Below are positions 33,021-39,925 of a stretch of DNA of 64,000 nucleotides, one piece after another. Numbering within the stretch: the first letter of the stretch is position 1; the number at the start of each line of letters is the position of its first letter. The stretch covers positions 62,001 through 126,000 of the forward strand of contig JBCCFL010000002.1 of NCBI GenBank assembly GCA_039029735.1. The letters run 5' to 3'. The notes beneath the pieces are model-generated. The model ran no database searches. It was given only the letters and a program-made list of their open reading frames with translations, and was not told where the DNA came from. The translations under genes and the position numbers were made by a program. Source of the DNA: CADEDH01 sp039029735 (lineage in GTDB: Bacteria > Actinomycetota > Acidimicrobiia > Acidimicrobiales > SZUA-35).

Positions 33021-34069
33021 TGGCTCGGGTGATGGTTGGCATGTCGGGCGGCGTCGACTCGTCGGTGGCCGCATCTCTGCTGGTCGACGCCGGGCACGAT
33101 GTGGTGGGTGTGACCCTCAAGCTGTGGGGCGGCGAGAGCGACTCAGGGTGCTGTTCGGTGTCCGATGTGGACGACGCCCGGCGGGTGGCTCGCCGCCTCG
33201 GTATCGAGCACTATGTGTTCAACTTCGGTGAAGACTTCGACCGCTTCGTGGTGGATCCCTACGTGGCCGACCACGAGGCGGGCCGCACGCCGAACCCCTG
33301 TGTGGAGTGCAACCGCCACATCAAGTTCGACAAGCTGATCCGGCGGGCCGATGCGCTCGGCTTCGCCACGATCGCCACCGGCCACCACGCCCGAGTGGTC
33401 GACGACGCTGGCGTGCGCCGCATCGCCCGCGGCGCCGATCATGCCAAGGACCAGTCCTACGTGCTCCACATGCTCGGCCAGAGCCAGTTGGCTCGGCTCC
33501 TGCTTCCCGTTGGCGACATGACCAAGGACGACGTGAGGGCCCGCGCCGCCGACCTCGACCTGATCACGGCCACCAAGCCCGACAGCCAGGACGTGTGCTT
33601 CATCCACTCCGAGGGAGGTCGGGCGGCGTTCCTCGGCGATCGGATCCCGCTGCGACCAGCCCGTCTCGTGGATGGCGATGGCGCCGAGGTGGGCTCGGTC
33701 ACCTCTGTCGAACTCGTCACGATCGGACAACGTCGGGGCCTGAACCTCGGCGGTGATGGTGGCCGCCGCTACGTGGTGGACATTGACCGGCGAGCTGGAG
33801 TCGTCACCGTGGGCCCCAGGGAAGATCTGCTCGTCGAGCACCAGCCGCTCCACGACGTGGCCTGGTCGCACCAGCCGGTCGACGGCGCGCTCACCTTCCA
33901 GTGCTCCGCCCACGGCACCCCCCGAGGTGGCACGGTCACCGCTGATGCTGAGACGGGCGTTGGGCTCATTGCCTGGGACGAACCGCAGCCCCGGGTGGCG
34001 GAGGGCCAGTCGATCGCCTTCTACACGGGTGATCGGGTGGTCGGTGGCGCCACCGCCGCCCACCGGTGA
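33020..34069 (+). CDS. mnmA: tRNA-specific 2-thiouridylase MnmA
   Basis: MnmA makes 2-thiouridine at position 34 of Lys, Glu and Gln tRNAs. The 349-residue protein has the PP-loop SGGVDSSVAA, the catalytic cysteine in NPCVECNRHIKFDKL, a second conserved cysteine in DSQDVCFI, the ATGHHARV block and the GQRRGLNLGG segment of the central domain. It is coupled to the desulfurase upstream (TGATG) and to the sua5 gene downstream (4-base GTGA overlap). Confidence 0.96.
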   Translation: MARVMVGMSGGVDSSVAASLLVDAGHDVVGVTLKLWGGESDSGCCSVSDVDDARRVARRLGIEHYVFNFGEDFDRFVVDPYVADHEAGRTPNPCVECNRHIKFDKLIRRADALGFATIATGHHARVVDDAGVRRIARGADHAKDQSYVLHMLGQSQLARLLLPVGDMTKDDVRARAADLDLITATKPDSQDVCFIHSEGGRAAFLGDRIPLRPARLVDGDGAEVGSVTSVELVTIGQRRGLNLGGDGGRRYVVDIDRRAGVVTVGPREDLLVEHQPLHDVAWSHQPVDGALTFQCSAHGTPRGGTVTADAETGVGLIAWDEPQPRVAEGQSIAFYTGDRVVGGATAAHR

Positions 34070-35082
34070 CCTCCGCGCCCATCACCACCGACGCCGTCGC
34101 TGCTGCTGATGCCCTCCGCCGTGGTGGCCTCGTTGCGTTCCCCACCGAGACTGTCTACGGCCTCGGAGCCGACGCATCCTCCGACGCCGCAGTGGCCCGC
34201 ATTTTCGCCGCCAAGGGTCGGCCCCTCGGGCACCCGCTGATCGTTCACCTGGCCGACGCTGCCGCCATGCCCGCCTGGGTGGCGCCAACGATCGGAGCGA
34301 ACACCCGTCGACGGCTCGAGGTGTTGGCGGCGACCTTCTGGCCCGGGCCGCTCACGATCGTGGTGCCCCGCTCCGATCACGTGGCGGCCGCCGCGGTGGG
34401 GGGACGGCCCACGGTGGGCCTTCGCGTTCCCGATCACCCGATGGCGCTCGACCTCCTTACGGCGTTCGGCGGGGGAGTGGCGGCACCATCAGCCAACCGG
34501 TTCGGCGCCGTCAGCCCCACCACGGCCGAGCACGTGCGGCGTGATCTCGGGTCTGAGGTCGACGTGATCCTCGATGGTGGGCCCACTGGAGTCGGCGTCG
34601 AGTCGACGATCATCGAACTGGTCGACGAGCCGACGCTGCTGCGCCCGGGTGGTGTGACCCGCGACGAACTGGCCTCGGCCCTCGGCGAACCGGTGCATGA
34701 CGGGCAGGCCGGCCCGTCACGGGCCCCCGGCATGCTCGCCTCCCACTACGCCCCGAACGCCGGTGTCGAGCTCGTCACGGCCGCCGACCTCGACAACCGG
34801 CTGGCGGATCTCGACGCCGCAACAGCGGTGATCGCTCCATTCGCCGTCGAGCATCGCCCGTCCTGGACGCTCCCGGCCCACGCCGACGGGTACGCCCGCC
34901 ATCTCTACGCCACCCTCCGGGCCGTCGACGACGCCGGGGCAACCGCAGTGCTGATCGTCGCCCCCGAGGAGGGGCGCCTGCTCGACGCCGTGCTCGATCG
35001 GCTGGCCAAGGCGGCCGGCCCCCGGCCTGGCCGCAAGGCGGGCCAGGCGAGCCCAACGAACCAGGCGGGGCAGACGAACTAG
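34066..35082 (+). CDS. Threonylcarbamoyl-AMP synthase, Sua5/YwlC type
   Basis: It makes the L-threonylcarbamoyl-AMP used for t6A37 in ANN-decoding tRNAs. The YrdC domain shows LRRGGLVAFPTETVYGLGADA, KGRPLGHPLIVHL, and PGPLTIVVPR. A Sua5-specific C-terminal domain follows from about residue 215 (APGMLASHYAPNAGVELV). The last residues (ASPTNQAGQTN) are encoded by an 18-bp tandem repeat and are not family sequence; the stop at 35080-35082 lies in the second repeat unit. GTG 34066 overlaps mnmA by four bases. Confidence 0.93.
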   Translation: MTSAPITTDAVAAADALRRGGLVAFPTETVYGLGADASSDAAVARIFAAKGRPLGHPLIVHLADAAAMPAWVAPTIGANTRRRLEVLAATFWPGPLTIVVPRSDHVAAAAVGGRPTVGLRVPDHPMALDLLTAFGGGVAAPSANRFGAVSPTTAEHVRRDLGSEVDVILDGGPTGVGVESTIIELVDEPTLLRPGGVTRDELASALGEPVHDGQAGPSRAPGMLASHYAPNAGVELVTAADLDNRLADLDAATAVIAPFAVEHRPSWTLPAHADGYARHLYATLRAVDDAGATAVLIVAPEEGRLLDAVLDRLAKAAGPRPGRKAGQASPTNQAGQTN

Positions 35083-35136
35083 GCGGGGCAGACGAACCAG
35101 GCGAGCCCAACGAACCAGGCGGGGCAGACGAACTAG
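35047..35136 (+). repeat. Five-unit 18-bp tandem repeat carrying stop codons of both convergent genes
   Basis: Units at 35047, 35065, 35083, 35101 and 35119 follow the consensus GCGrGsCmrACGAACyAG. Units 2 and 5 end in ACTAG. TAG in unit 2 (35080-35082) stops the sua5-type gene; CTA in unit 5 (35133-35135) is the complement of the stop of the minus-strand membrane protein. 18 bases equal six codons, so copy-number changes keep both frames. Confidence 0.85.
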
Positions 35137-36005
35137 GCGGCGCCGATCGTGATGGCCCGCACCCGAGCCTCGGTCAAGACGGCGCCGGGCAGCGTTGGGC
35201 TGAACATGAGATTGGCGCTCTCGGTGGCGTCGAGCCGCCCCCGGCGCCTGAGCGCAAACGGCGTGGGCCCATCCAGCACCACTTCGAGCGCGAGCCCGCT
35301 GGCGCCCCCAGTGAGATCCACGGCTCGGCCCTCGCTTCCGCTCTGGGCCGGCCCGAGGCTCGACACCGTCGAGCGGCGCATGAGGATCGACTCGGCCACC
35401 AGCAGGTGGTCGTGGAGCACGAACCCGGCCGGCACGAACACCAGCCAGCGGCGAGAGAGCTGGTGCAGCACCCGCCACCCGAGCCAGACCGCCGCCACCC
35501 CGATCACCGCAGCGATGGCGGCCGAGACCCACCGTTCGGTGGCCGCCAGCCAGACCGGCAGCCCCACGCCCGCCACCACCAGCGCCCAGGCGATCTGCAC
35601 CGGGCCCAGCAGCACGTAGGCCGGGGGTCGGAGCGCCATCCGCCGCTCCGACCCGTAGGCGGAGCCGTTGATCATGCGATCACCAACGCTCGGCAGCAGC
35701 GACACCACCGTCACGAGCACGCCATAGGCGGCGGCTGCCGCCCCGGCCCCGCCGCCGATCACCAACGCGGCGACAATCGTGGCCGGGGCAAGGATCCGGA
35801 TCGTGGTGAGGGGGACTGGCCCCGGCACGAGCGTGGCCAGCAATCCCAGGAACCAGAGCACCCAGAGGGCGCCTTCGGCCACGAGCGGCTGGGCCACGGT
35901 GTCGAGGTCATTGCCGACGGTTGCTCCGAAGACGATCGGCAGGGCGACCCACAACCCTCGCAGCGGCCACAGCCCCGCCCGTTCCAGCAGTGATCCCACA
36001 GACAT
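35133..36005 (-). CDS. Conserved multi-pass membrane protein
   Basis: The 290-residue protein has about five to six membrane helices in its first 190 residues (GLWVALPIVFGATVG, LWVLWFLGLLATLV, TIVAALVIGGGAGAAAAAYGVL, and a pair around ALVVAGVGLPVWLAA). A soluble C-terminal domain follows, reading FVPAGFVLHDHLLVAESILMRR and ALEVVLDGPTPFALRRR. I do not recognise the family. Its stop lies in the tandem repeat and it converges with the tRNA-modification operon. Confidence 0.7.
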   Translation of the reverse strand: MSVGSLLERAGLWPLRGLWVALPIVFGATVGNDLDTVAQPLVAEGALWVLWFLGLLATLVPGPVPLTTIRILAPATIVAALVIGGGAGAAAAAYGVLVTVVSLLPSVGDRMINGSAYGSERRMALRPPAYVLLGPVQIAWALVVAGVGLPVWLAATERWVSAAIAAVIGVAAVWLGWRVLHQLSRRWLVFVPAGFVLHDHLLVAESILMRRSTVSSLGPAQSGSEGRAVDLTGGASGLALEVVLDGPTPFALRRRGRLDATESANLMFSPTLPGAVLTEARVRAITIGAA

Positions 36006-36043
36006 CGACGTTCAGTGTGCCTGGGCATCGCTAGCCTCAGGCC

Positions 36044-38125
36044 ATGTCCGACGTGGAGATACCGCAGGATGTGCAAGCCCGGGCCACCGAGCTCAACGCC
36101 CTCATTGCGTATCACAACGAGCGCTACCACTCCGACGATGCGCCTGAGATCCCCGACGCTGATTTCGATGCGCTCACTCGTGAACTACGGGCGATCGAGG
36201 CCGACTTCCCGGCCCTGGTGGCCGACGGCTCCGCAACGCAGGCTGTCGGCGGAGCGCCATCGGCCACGTTCGCCCCCGTCACCCACGAGCGCCCGATGAT
36301 GAGCCTCGACAACGCGTTCGATCGGGGCGAGCTCGACGCCTGGGCGGAGCGGGTGGCCAAGGGGCTCGATCTCGGCGATGCCGCCGCCCCCGTCGGCTAC
36401 ATGTGCGAACTCAAGATCGACGGGGTCGCGTGCTCGATTCGCTACGAGCAGGGCCACATGGTGCTGGCCGCCACCCGCGGCAACGGCCGCGTCGGTGAGG
36501 ACATCACCGAGAACGTGCGCGGGATCGACGTGATCCCCAACAGTCTCACCGGTTCGGCTGGCAGCCTTCCCGCCGTGGTGGAGGTGCGCGGTGAGATCTA
36601 TCTTCCGGTGGCCACCTTCGATGCGCTCAACGAGGCGCAGGAGGCGGCCGGGTTGCCCCGCTACGCCAACCCTCGCAACACCGCCGCCGGCAGCCTCCGC
36701 CAGAAGGATCCTTCGGTCACCGCATCCCGTGGCCTCGCGTTCTGGTCGTACCAGCTCGGTGTGGTGGAAGGCGGCCCCGGGTTCGAGGGGCACAGTGATG
36801 CCCTCGACTGGATGGCCTCGGTTGGCCTCCCTGTGAATCCCGAGCGCCGCAAGGCCACCACGATCGCCGAGGTGGCCGACTTCGCCGAGCACTGGCTCAC
36901 CCACCGTCACGATCTCGCCTACGAGATCGATGGTGCGGTGGTGAAGGTCGATCGGCTTGCCCGGCAACGGGCCCTCGGCGCCACCGCCAAGGCTCCCCGA
37001 TGGGCCATTGCCTACAAGTTCCCGCCGGAGGAACGCACCACCAAACTGCGGGAGATCCAGGTCTCGATCGGGCGTACCGGCAAGGCCACCCCGTTCGCCG
37101 TGCTCGAACCGGTTTTCGTCGGTGGGTCAACGGTGCAGATGGCCACCCTCCACAATGAGGATCAGGTGGCGCTCAAAGACGTTCGCCCTGGCGACACGGT
37201 GATCGTGCGCAAGGCGGGCGACGTGATCCCAGAGGTGCTCGGCCCGGTGCTGTCCGATCGTCGCCGGGGGCTGCGCAAGTGGGTGTTCCCTTCCGCCTGC
37301 CCAACGTGTGGCCACGCGCTGGTGCGCCCCGAAGGGGAGGCGCACATCTTCTGCGTCAACCCCACCTGCCCGGCCCAGCGTCAGACGAGGATCGAGCACT
37401 TCGCCTCCCGGGGCGGGATGGACATCGAGGGGTTCGGCGAGAGTCGGGTGGCGCTGTTCCTCGCCCAGGAGCTGATCGCCGACGTGGGCGACATCTATTC
37501 GATCGACTGGGAGCGGGTGGCCCAACTCGAGGGGTTCGGTTCCACGTCGATCGAGAACCTCCAGCGAGCGATCGACGTCTCCAAGGAGCGGCCGCTGGCC
37601 AACCTGCTCGTCGGCCTCGGGATCCGACATCTCGGACCGGCCGGGGCCGAGCTGTTGTCGTCGTCGTTCGCCGACATCGATGCACTGGCCGAGGCCACCG
37701 AGGAGCAGATGGCGGCGATCGACGGCGTTGGTCCCACGATCGCCCGCAGCGTGGAGCAGTACTTCTCCTCGCCCGAGGCGGCGGAGCTGATCGAGAAGTT
37801 CCGTACCGCTGGAGTGAACCTCACAGGTACGCCACCCTCGGACATACCAGCAGTGCTGGAGGGCATGTCGGTGGTGGTCACCGGCACCCTCGATGGGTTC
37901 AGCCGTGACGAAGCCGCCGACGCGATCAAGAGCCGCGGCGGCAAGAGTCCGGGCTCGGTGTCGAAGAAGACCACGGCAGTGGTGGTCGGCGCTGAACCGG
38001 GAGCGTCGAAGTTGTCGAAGGCCGAGGAACTCGGCGTTCCCGTCCTCGACGAAGCCGGCTTCGTGGCGCTCCTGGAGTCGGGTGTGGTGCCGGGTCAGGA
38101 ACCCGACGCCGATGCCGAGCCGTAG
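36044..38125 (+). CDS. ligA: NAD-dependent DNA ligase LigA
   Basis: LigA seals nicks during replication. At 693 residues it is full length: domain Ia (ATELNALIAYHNERYHSDDAPEIPDADFD), the nucleotidyl-lysine Lys124 in CELKIDGVACSIRY, the OB fold, the four-cysteine zinc finger (CPTCGHAL and CVNPTCPAQ), helix-hairpin-helix repeats and a C-terminal BRCT domain (MSVVVTGTLDGFSRDEAADAIKSRGGK). ATG 36044 is six bases after TAGCCT (36032-36037), pointing to a leaderless mRNA. The last 31 bases overlap the convergent tetR gene. Confidence 0.97.
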   Translation: MSDVEIPQDVQARATELNALIAYHNERYHSDDAPEIPDADFDALTRELRAIEADFPALVADGSATQAVGGAPSATFAPVTHERPMMSLDNAFDRGELDAWAERVAKGLDLGDAAAPVGYMCELKIDGVACSIRYEQGHMVLAATRGNGRVGEDITENVRGIDVIPNSLTGSAGSLPAVVEVRGEIYLPVATFDALNEAQEAAGLPRYANPRNTAAGSLRQKDPSVTASRGLAFWSYQLGVVEGGPGFEGHSDALDWMASVGLPVNPERRKATTIAEVADFAEHWLTHRHDLAYEIDGAVVKVDRLARQRALGATAKAPRWAIAYKFPPEERTTKLREIQVSIGRTGKATPFAVLEPVFVGGSTVQMATLHNEDQVALKDVRPGDTVIVRKAGDVIPEVLGPVLSDRRRGLRKWVFPSACPTCGHALVRPEGEAHIFCVNPTCPAQRQTRIEHFASRGGMDIEGFGESRVALFLAQELIADVGDIYSIDWERVAQLEGFGSTSIENLQRAIDVSKERPLANLLVGLGIRHLGPAGAELLSSSFADIDALAEATEEQMAAIDGVGPTIARSVEQYFSSPEAAELIEKFRTAGVNLTGTPPSDIPAVLEGMSVVVTGTLDGFSRDEAADAIKSRGGKSPGSVSKKTTAVVVGAEPGASKLSKAEELGVPVLDEAGFVALLESGVVPGQEPDADAEP

Positions 38126-38709
38126 CGGGCGATGAACCCGGTGATCAGCTCCTCCACCTCGGCGTCGGTCACGTCCTCTCCGAGCAGGAGGTGGCGCAGC
38201 AGGAGGGGGCCGGCGAGGTGATCAGCCAGGTGTCGGGCTGATCCGGCTCTGAGATCACCGCGCTCGATCGCGGCGTCAACCGTGTCGACGATCGGAGCCA
38301 TGAGGCCAGCGACGAACCGCCTGCTCATGTCGCCCCACTCCTCGGTGGCGCAGTGCGTGCGGGCGGCGTCGTAGAAGCCCCGCACAGGGCGGTTGCGGAA
38401 GCGGAACACGAGCGAGTCGACGGCCACCCGAAGATCGTGTTCCAGCTCGCCGGTGTAGGAGCCGATGTCGTGGCGGGCGATCGCTGGCACCAGCAACTGG
38501 GCGACAAGATGCCCGGGGGTAGGCCAGTGGCGATACACCGTGGTGCGGGCCACGCCGGTTTCTCGGTGGATGCGGACCGGGGTGAGTGCCGTCGGCCCCT
38601 CGGTGACGAGCAGGTTCATCGAGGCGAGTAGCACCTCGCGGGCCGTCTCCTCGGTGGGGCCGGCGGGCCGGCCGCCCCTGCGGGGCTCATCGGTGGTGTC
38701 GGGGGCGAT
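38095..38709 (-). CDS. TetR-family transcriptional regulator, probable ATC start
   Basis: The DNA-binding domain reads TEETAREVLLASMNLLVTEG, then TPVRIHRETGVARTTVYRHWPTP, a standard TetR helix-turn-helix; the rest is a helical ligand domain. A start at GTG 38634 would cut off helix 1. The frame upstream encodes a basic arm (EPRRGGRPAGPTEE) and has no ATG, GTG or TTG before a stop, but has ATC at 38709, exactly six bases after a TACGCT -10 hexamer. I therefore propose a leaderless ATC start, giving 204 residues. It is divergent from the small membrane protein at 38825 and very likely controls it and itself. Confidence 0.8.
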   Translation of the reverse strand: MAPDTTDEPRRGGRPAGPTEETAREVLLASMNLLVTEGPTALTPVRIHRETGVARTTVYRHWPTPGHLVAQLLVPAIARHDIGSYTGELEHDLRVAVDSLVFRFRNRPVRGFYDAARTHCATEEWGDMSRRFVAGLMAPIVDTVDAAIERGDLRAGSARHLADHLAGPLLLRHLLLGEDVTDAEVEELITGFIARYGSASASGS

Positions 38710-38715
38710 GGATCC

Positions 38716-38721
38716 AGCGTA
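38716..38721 (-). promoter_or_regulatory. -10 element of tetR
   Basis: TACGCT on the minus strand, six bases before ATC 38709. It decides the proposed non-canonical start. Operator repeat 1 begins four bases upstream of it. Confidence 0.45.
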
Positions 38722-38724
38722 CCG

Positions 38725-38754
38725 GGATCAATCCAATACAAAGTGTTGTGCTTT
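38725..38754 (+). promoter_or_regulatory. TetR operator candidate, repeat 1
   Basis: A 30-base unit starting GGATCAATCC and ending TGCTTT, matching repeat 2 at 24 of 30 positions. It sits between the -10 and -35 positions of the tetR promoter and overlaps a TTGTGC -35-like hexamer (38746-38751) for the divergent gene. An inner CAAAG/CTTTG inverted pair is present. Confidence 0.5.
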
Positions 38755-38771
38755 GACTCTCGGCCATCGTA

Positions 38772-38801
38772 GGATCAATCCGAAACATGATGTAGTGCTT
38801 T
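38772..38801 (+). promoter_or_regulatory. TetR operator candidate, repeat 2
   Basis: The second 30-base unit, 47 bases from the first start to start, with the same GGATCAATCC head and GTGCTTT tail. It overlaps a TAGGAT hexamer (38770-38775) that could be the -10 of the gene at 38825. Confidence 0.5.
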
Positions 38802-38824
38802 TCCGTACACCGTGGAGGAACCCG

Positions 38825-39256
38825 ATGACCGACACCCACACCGCTGCGGTCCAACCCGGACCGGGCCCCAGCGTCCACACCACCCGGGTGCTGCCGTGGC
38901 CGATCCTGGCCCCTGCGGTGCCGCTGATCGCCATCTACACGATGCTGTCGTACCTGGCGTTCGGCAATCAATCGTTCTTCTACGACAGCATGGACATCCC
39001 GACGCCGGCCAACGAGTTCCTGCTGTGGAGCTGGGGTGGCAAGAACACCGCGGTGCTCCTGGGGCTCGTGATCGCCACGCTCACCCGCTTCCGGTTCGCC
39101 ATGCTGGCATCGATCGCCATGCTCGTGCTGATGCAGATGGGTGACGTGAATGCCGGCGCCCAGAGTGGCACGAACGTGTTCGTGACCTGGATCGCCTTCG
39201 GCATCACCATGGTTCAACTCGCCCTGATCACCCTGGACTGGCGCCGTAACGGGTGA
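38825..39256 (+). CDS. Small four-helix membrane protein, probable TetR target
   Basis: The 143-residue protein has about four membrane helices (WPILAPAVPLIAIYTMLSYLAF, TAVLLGLVIATLTRF, MLASIAMLVLMQMG and FVTWIAFGITMVQLALITL). No family is recognised. ATG 38825 has GGAGGA at 38814-38819. Divergence from tetR and the two operator-like repeats between them make it the likely regulated gene. Confidence 0.72.
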   Translation: MTDTHTAAVQPGPGPSVHTTRVLPWPILAPAVPLIAIYTMLSYLAFGNQSFFYDSMDIPTPANEFLLWSWGGKNTAVLLGLVIATLTRFRFAMLASIAMLVLMQMGDVNAGAQSGTNVFVTWIAFGITMVQLALITLDWRRNG

Positions 39257-39300
39257 TCAGTGCCGCTGGCCCGCCTGTTGCGAGGGGCGGCGGGCCCGAC

Positions 39301-39822
39301 CTAGAGGGCGTCGAAGGTGAATTCGGTGTTGAGGGTGCAGGTGCCGGGGCCGTCCTCGAGGCGGTAGATGCAGGCCTGCACGAGGTTGTCGGTGGCCCGG
39401 ATCACGCGGCCGTCGGGGCAGTTGGGCTCGGGTCCGAACGTGTACTGATCGAGTGACCGGCTCGCCGTGACCACACCGGTGGGGTTGCCCTCCGGATCGA
39501 GGTTCACGTTCATCTCCTCGGGAGCGATCGCGATCCCGTTGATGGTGAGCGTTGCCCCGAACCCTGGGGCCAGATCCACGCCGACCGGCTCGCGGCACGC
39601 GGTGCCCTCGCCCGATCGGGGGAGGAAGCCCTCGATCGGACCCGTGACCACAACCGTGTCGGCCGTCGGCACACCACCGTTGGCGGCGTTGTTCACGTTG
39701 CCGACGACAGACGGACCATCGGGAAGCCGTTCTCCCTGGTAGGCGATGGCAAAGGTCATCGCGATGCCAGCAAGTACCAGCAGCGAGATGGTGATGAACC
39801 GTTGGCGGGTCCGGGTGACCAT
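39301..39822 (-). CDS. Secreted or membrane-anchored protein of unknown function
   Basis: The 173-residue protein has an N-terminal membrane helix (FITISLLVLAGIAMTFAIAYQ) and an extracellular domain of about 140 residues with four cysteines (in TACREP, PNCPDG, QACIYR and GTCTLN), probably two disulfides. The fold looks beta-rich (GFLPRSGEGTACREPVGVDLAPGFGATLTINGI). I do not recognise the family. Confidence 0.65.
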   Translation of the reverse strand: MVTRTRQRFITISLLVLAGIAMTFAIAYQGERLPDGPSVVGNVNNAANGGVPTADTVVVTGPIEGFLPRSGEGTACREPVGVDLAPGFGATLTINGIAIAPEEMNVNLDPEGNPTGVVTASRSLDQYTFGPEPNCPDGRVIRATDNLVQACIYRLEDGPGTCTLNTEFTFDAL

Positions 39823-39880
39823 CCGGTCATTGTGTCAGCCAGGGGTTCTCGACCGTACATCAGCCCACTAGGCTGCGGGC

Positions 39881-39923
39881 ACGTCTCGGCGGGAGACGTA
39901 TCCATCTTCGATTTCCTCCCGCC
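39881..39923 (+). promoter_or_regulatory. Mutually exclusive hairpins in the leader of the PASTA kinase
   Basis: ACGTCTC (39881-39887) pairs perfectly with GAGACGT (39893-39899). Alternatively GGCGGGAG (39888-39895) pairs perfectly with CTCCCGCC (39916-39923), two bases before ATG 39926. The two stems share 39893-39895 and cannot both form. No Shine-Dalgarno sequence is seen. A TAGGCT -10-like hexamer lies at 39869-39874. Confidence 0.35.
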
Positions 39924-39925
39924 TG

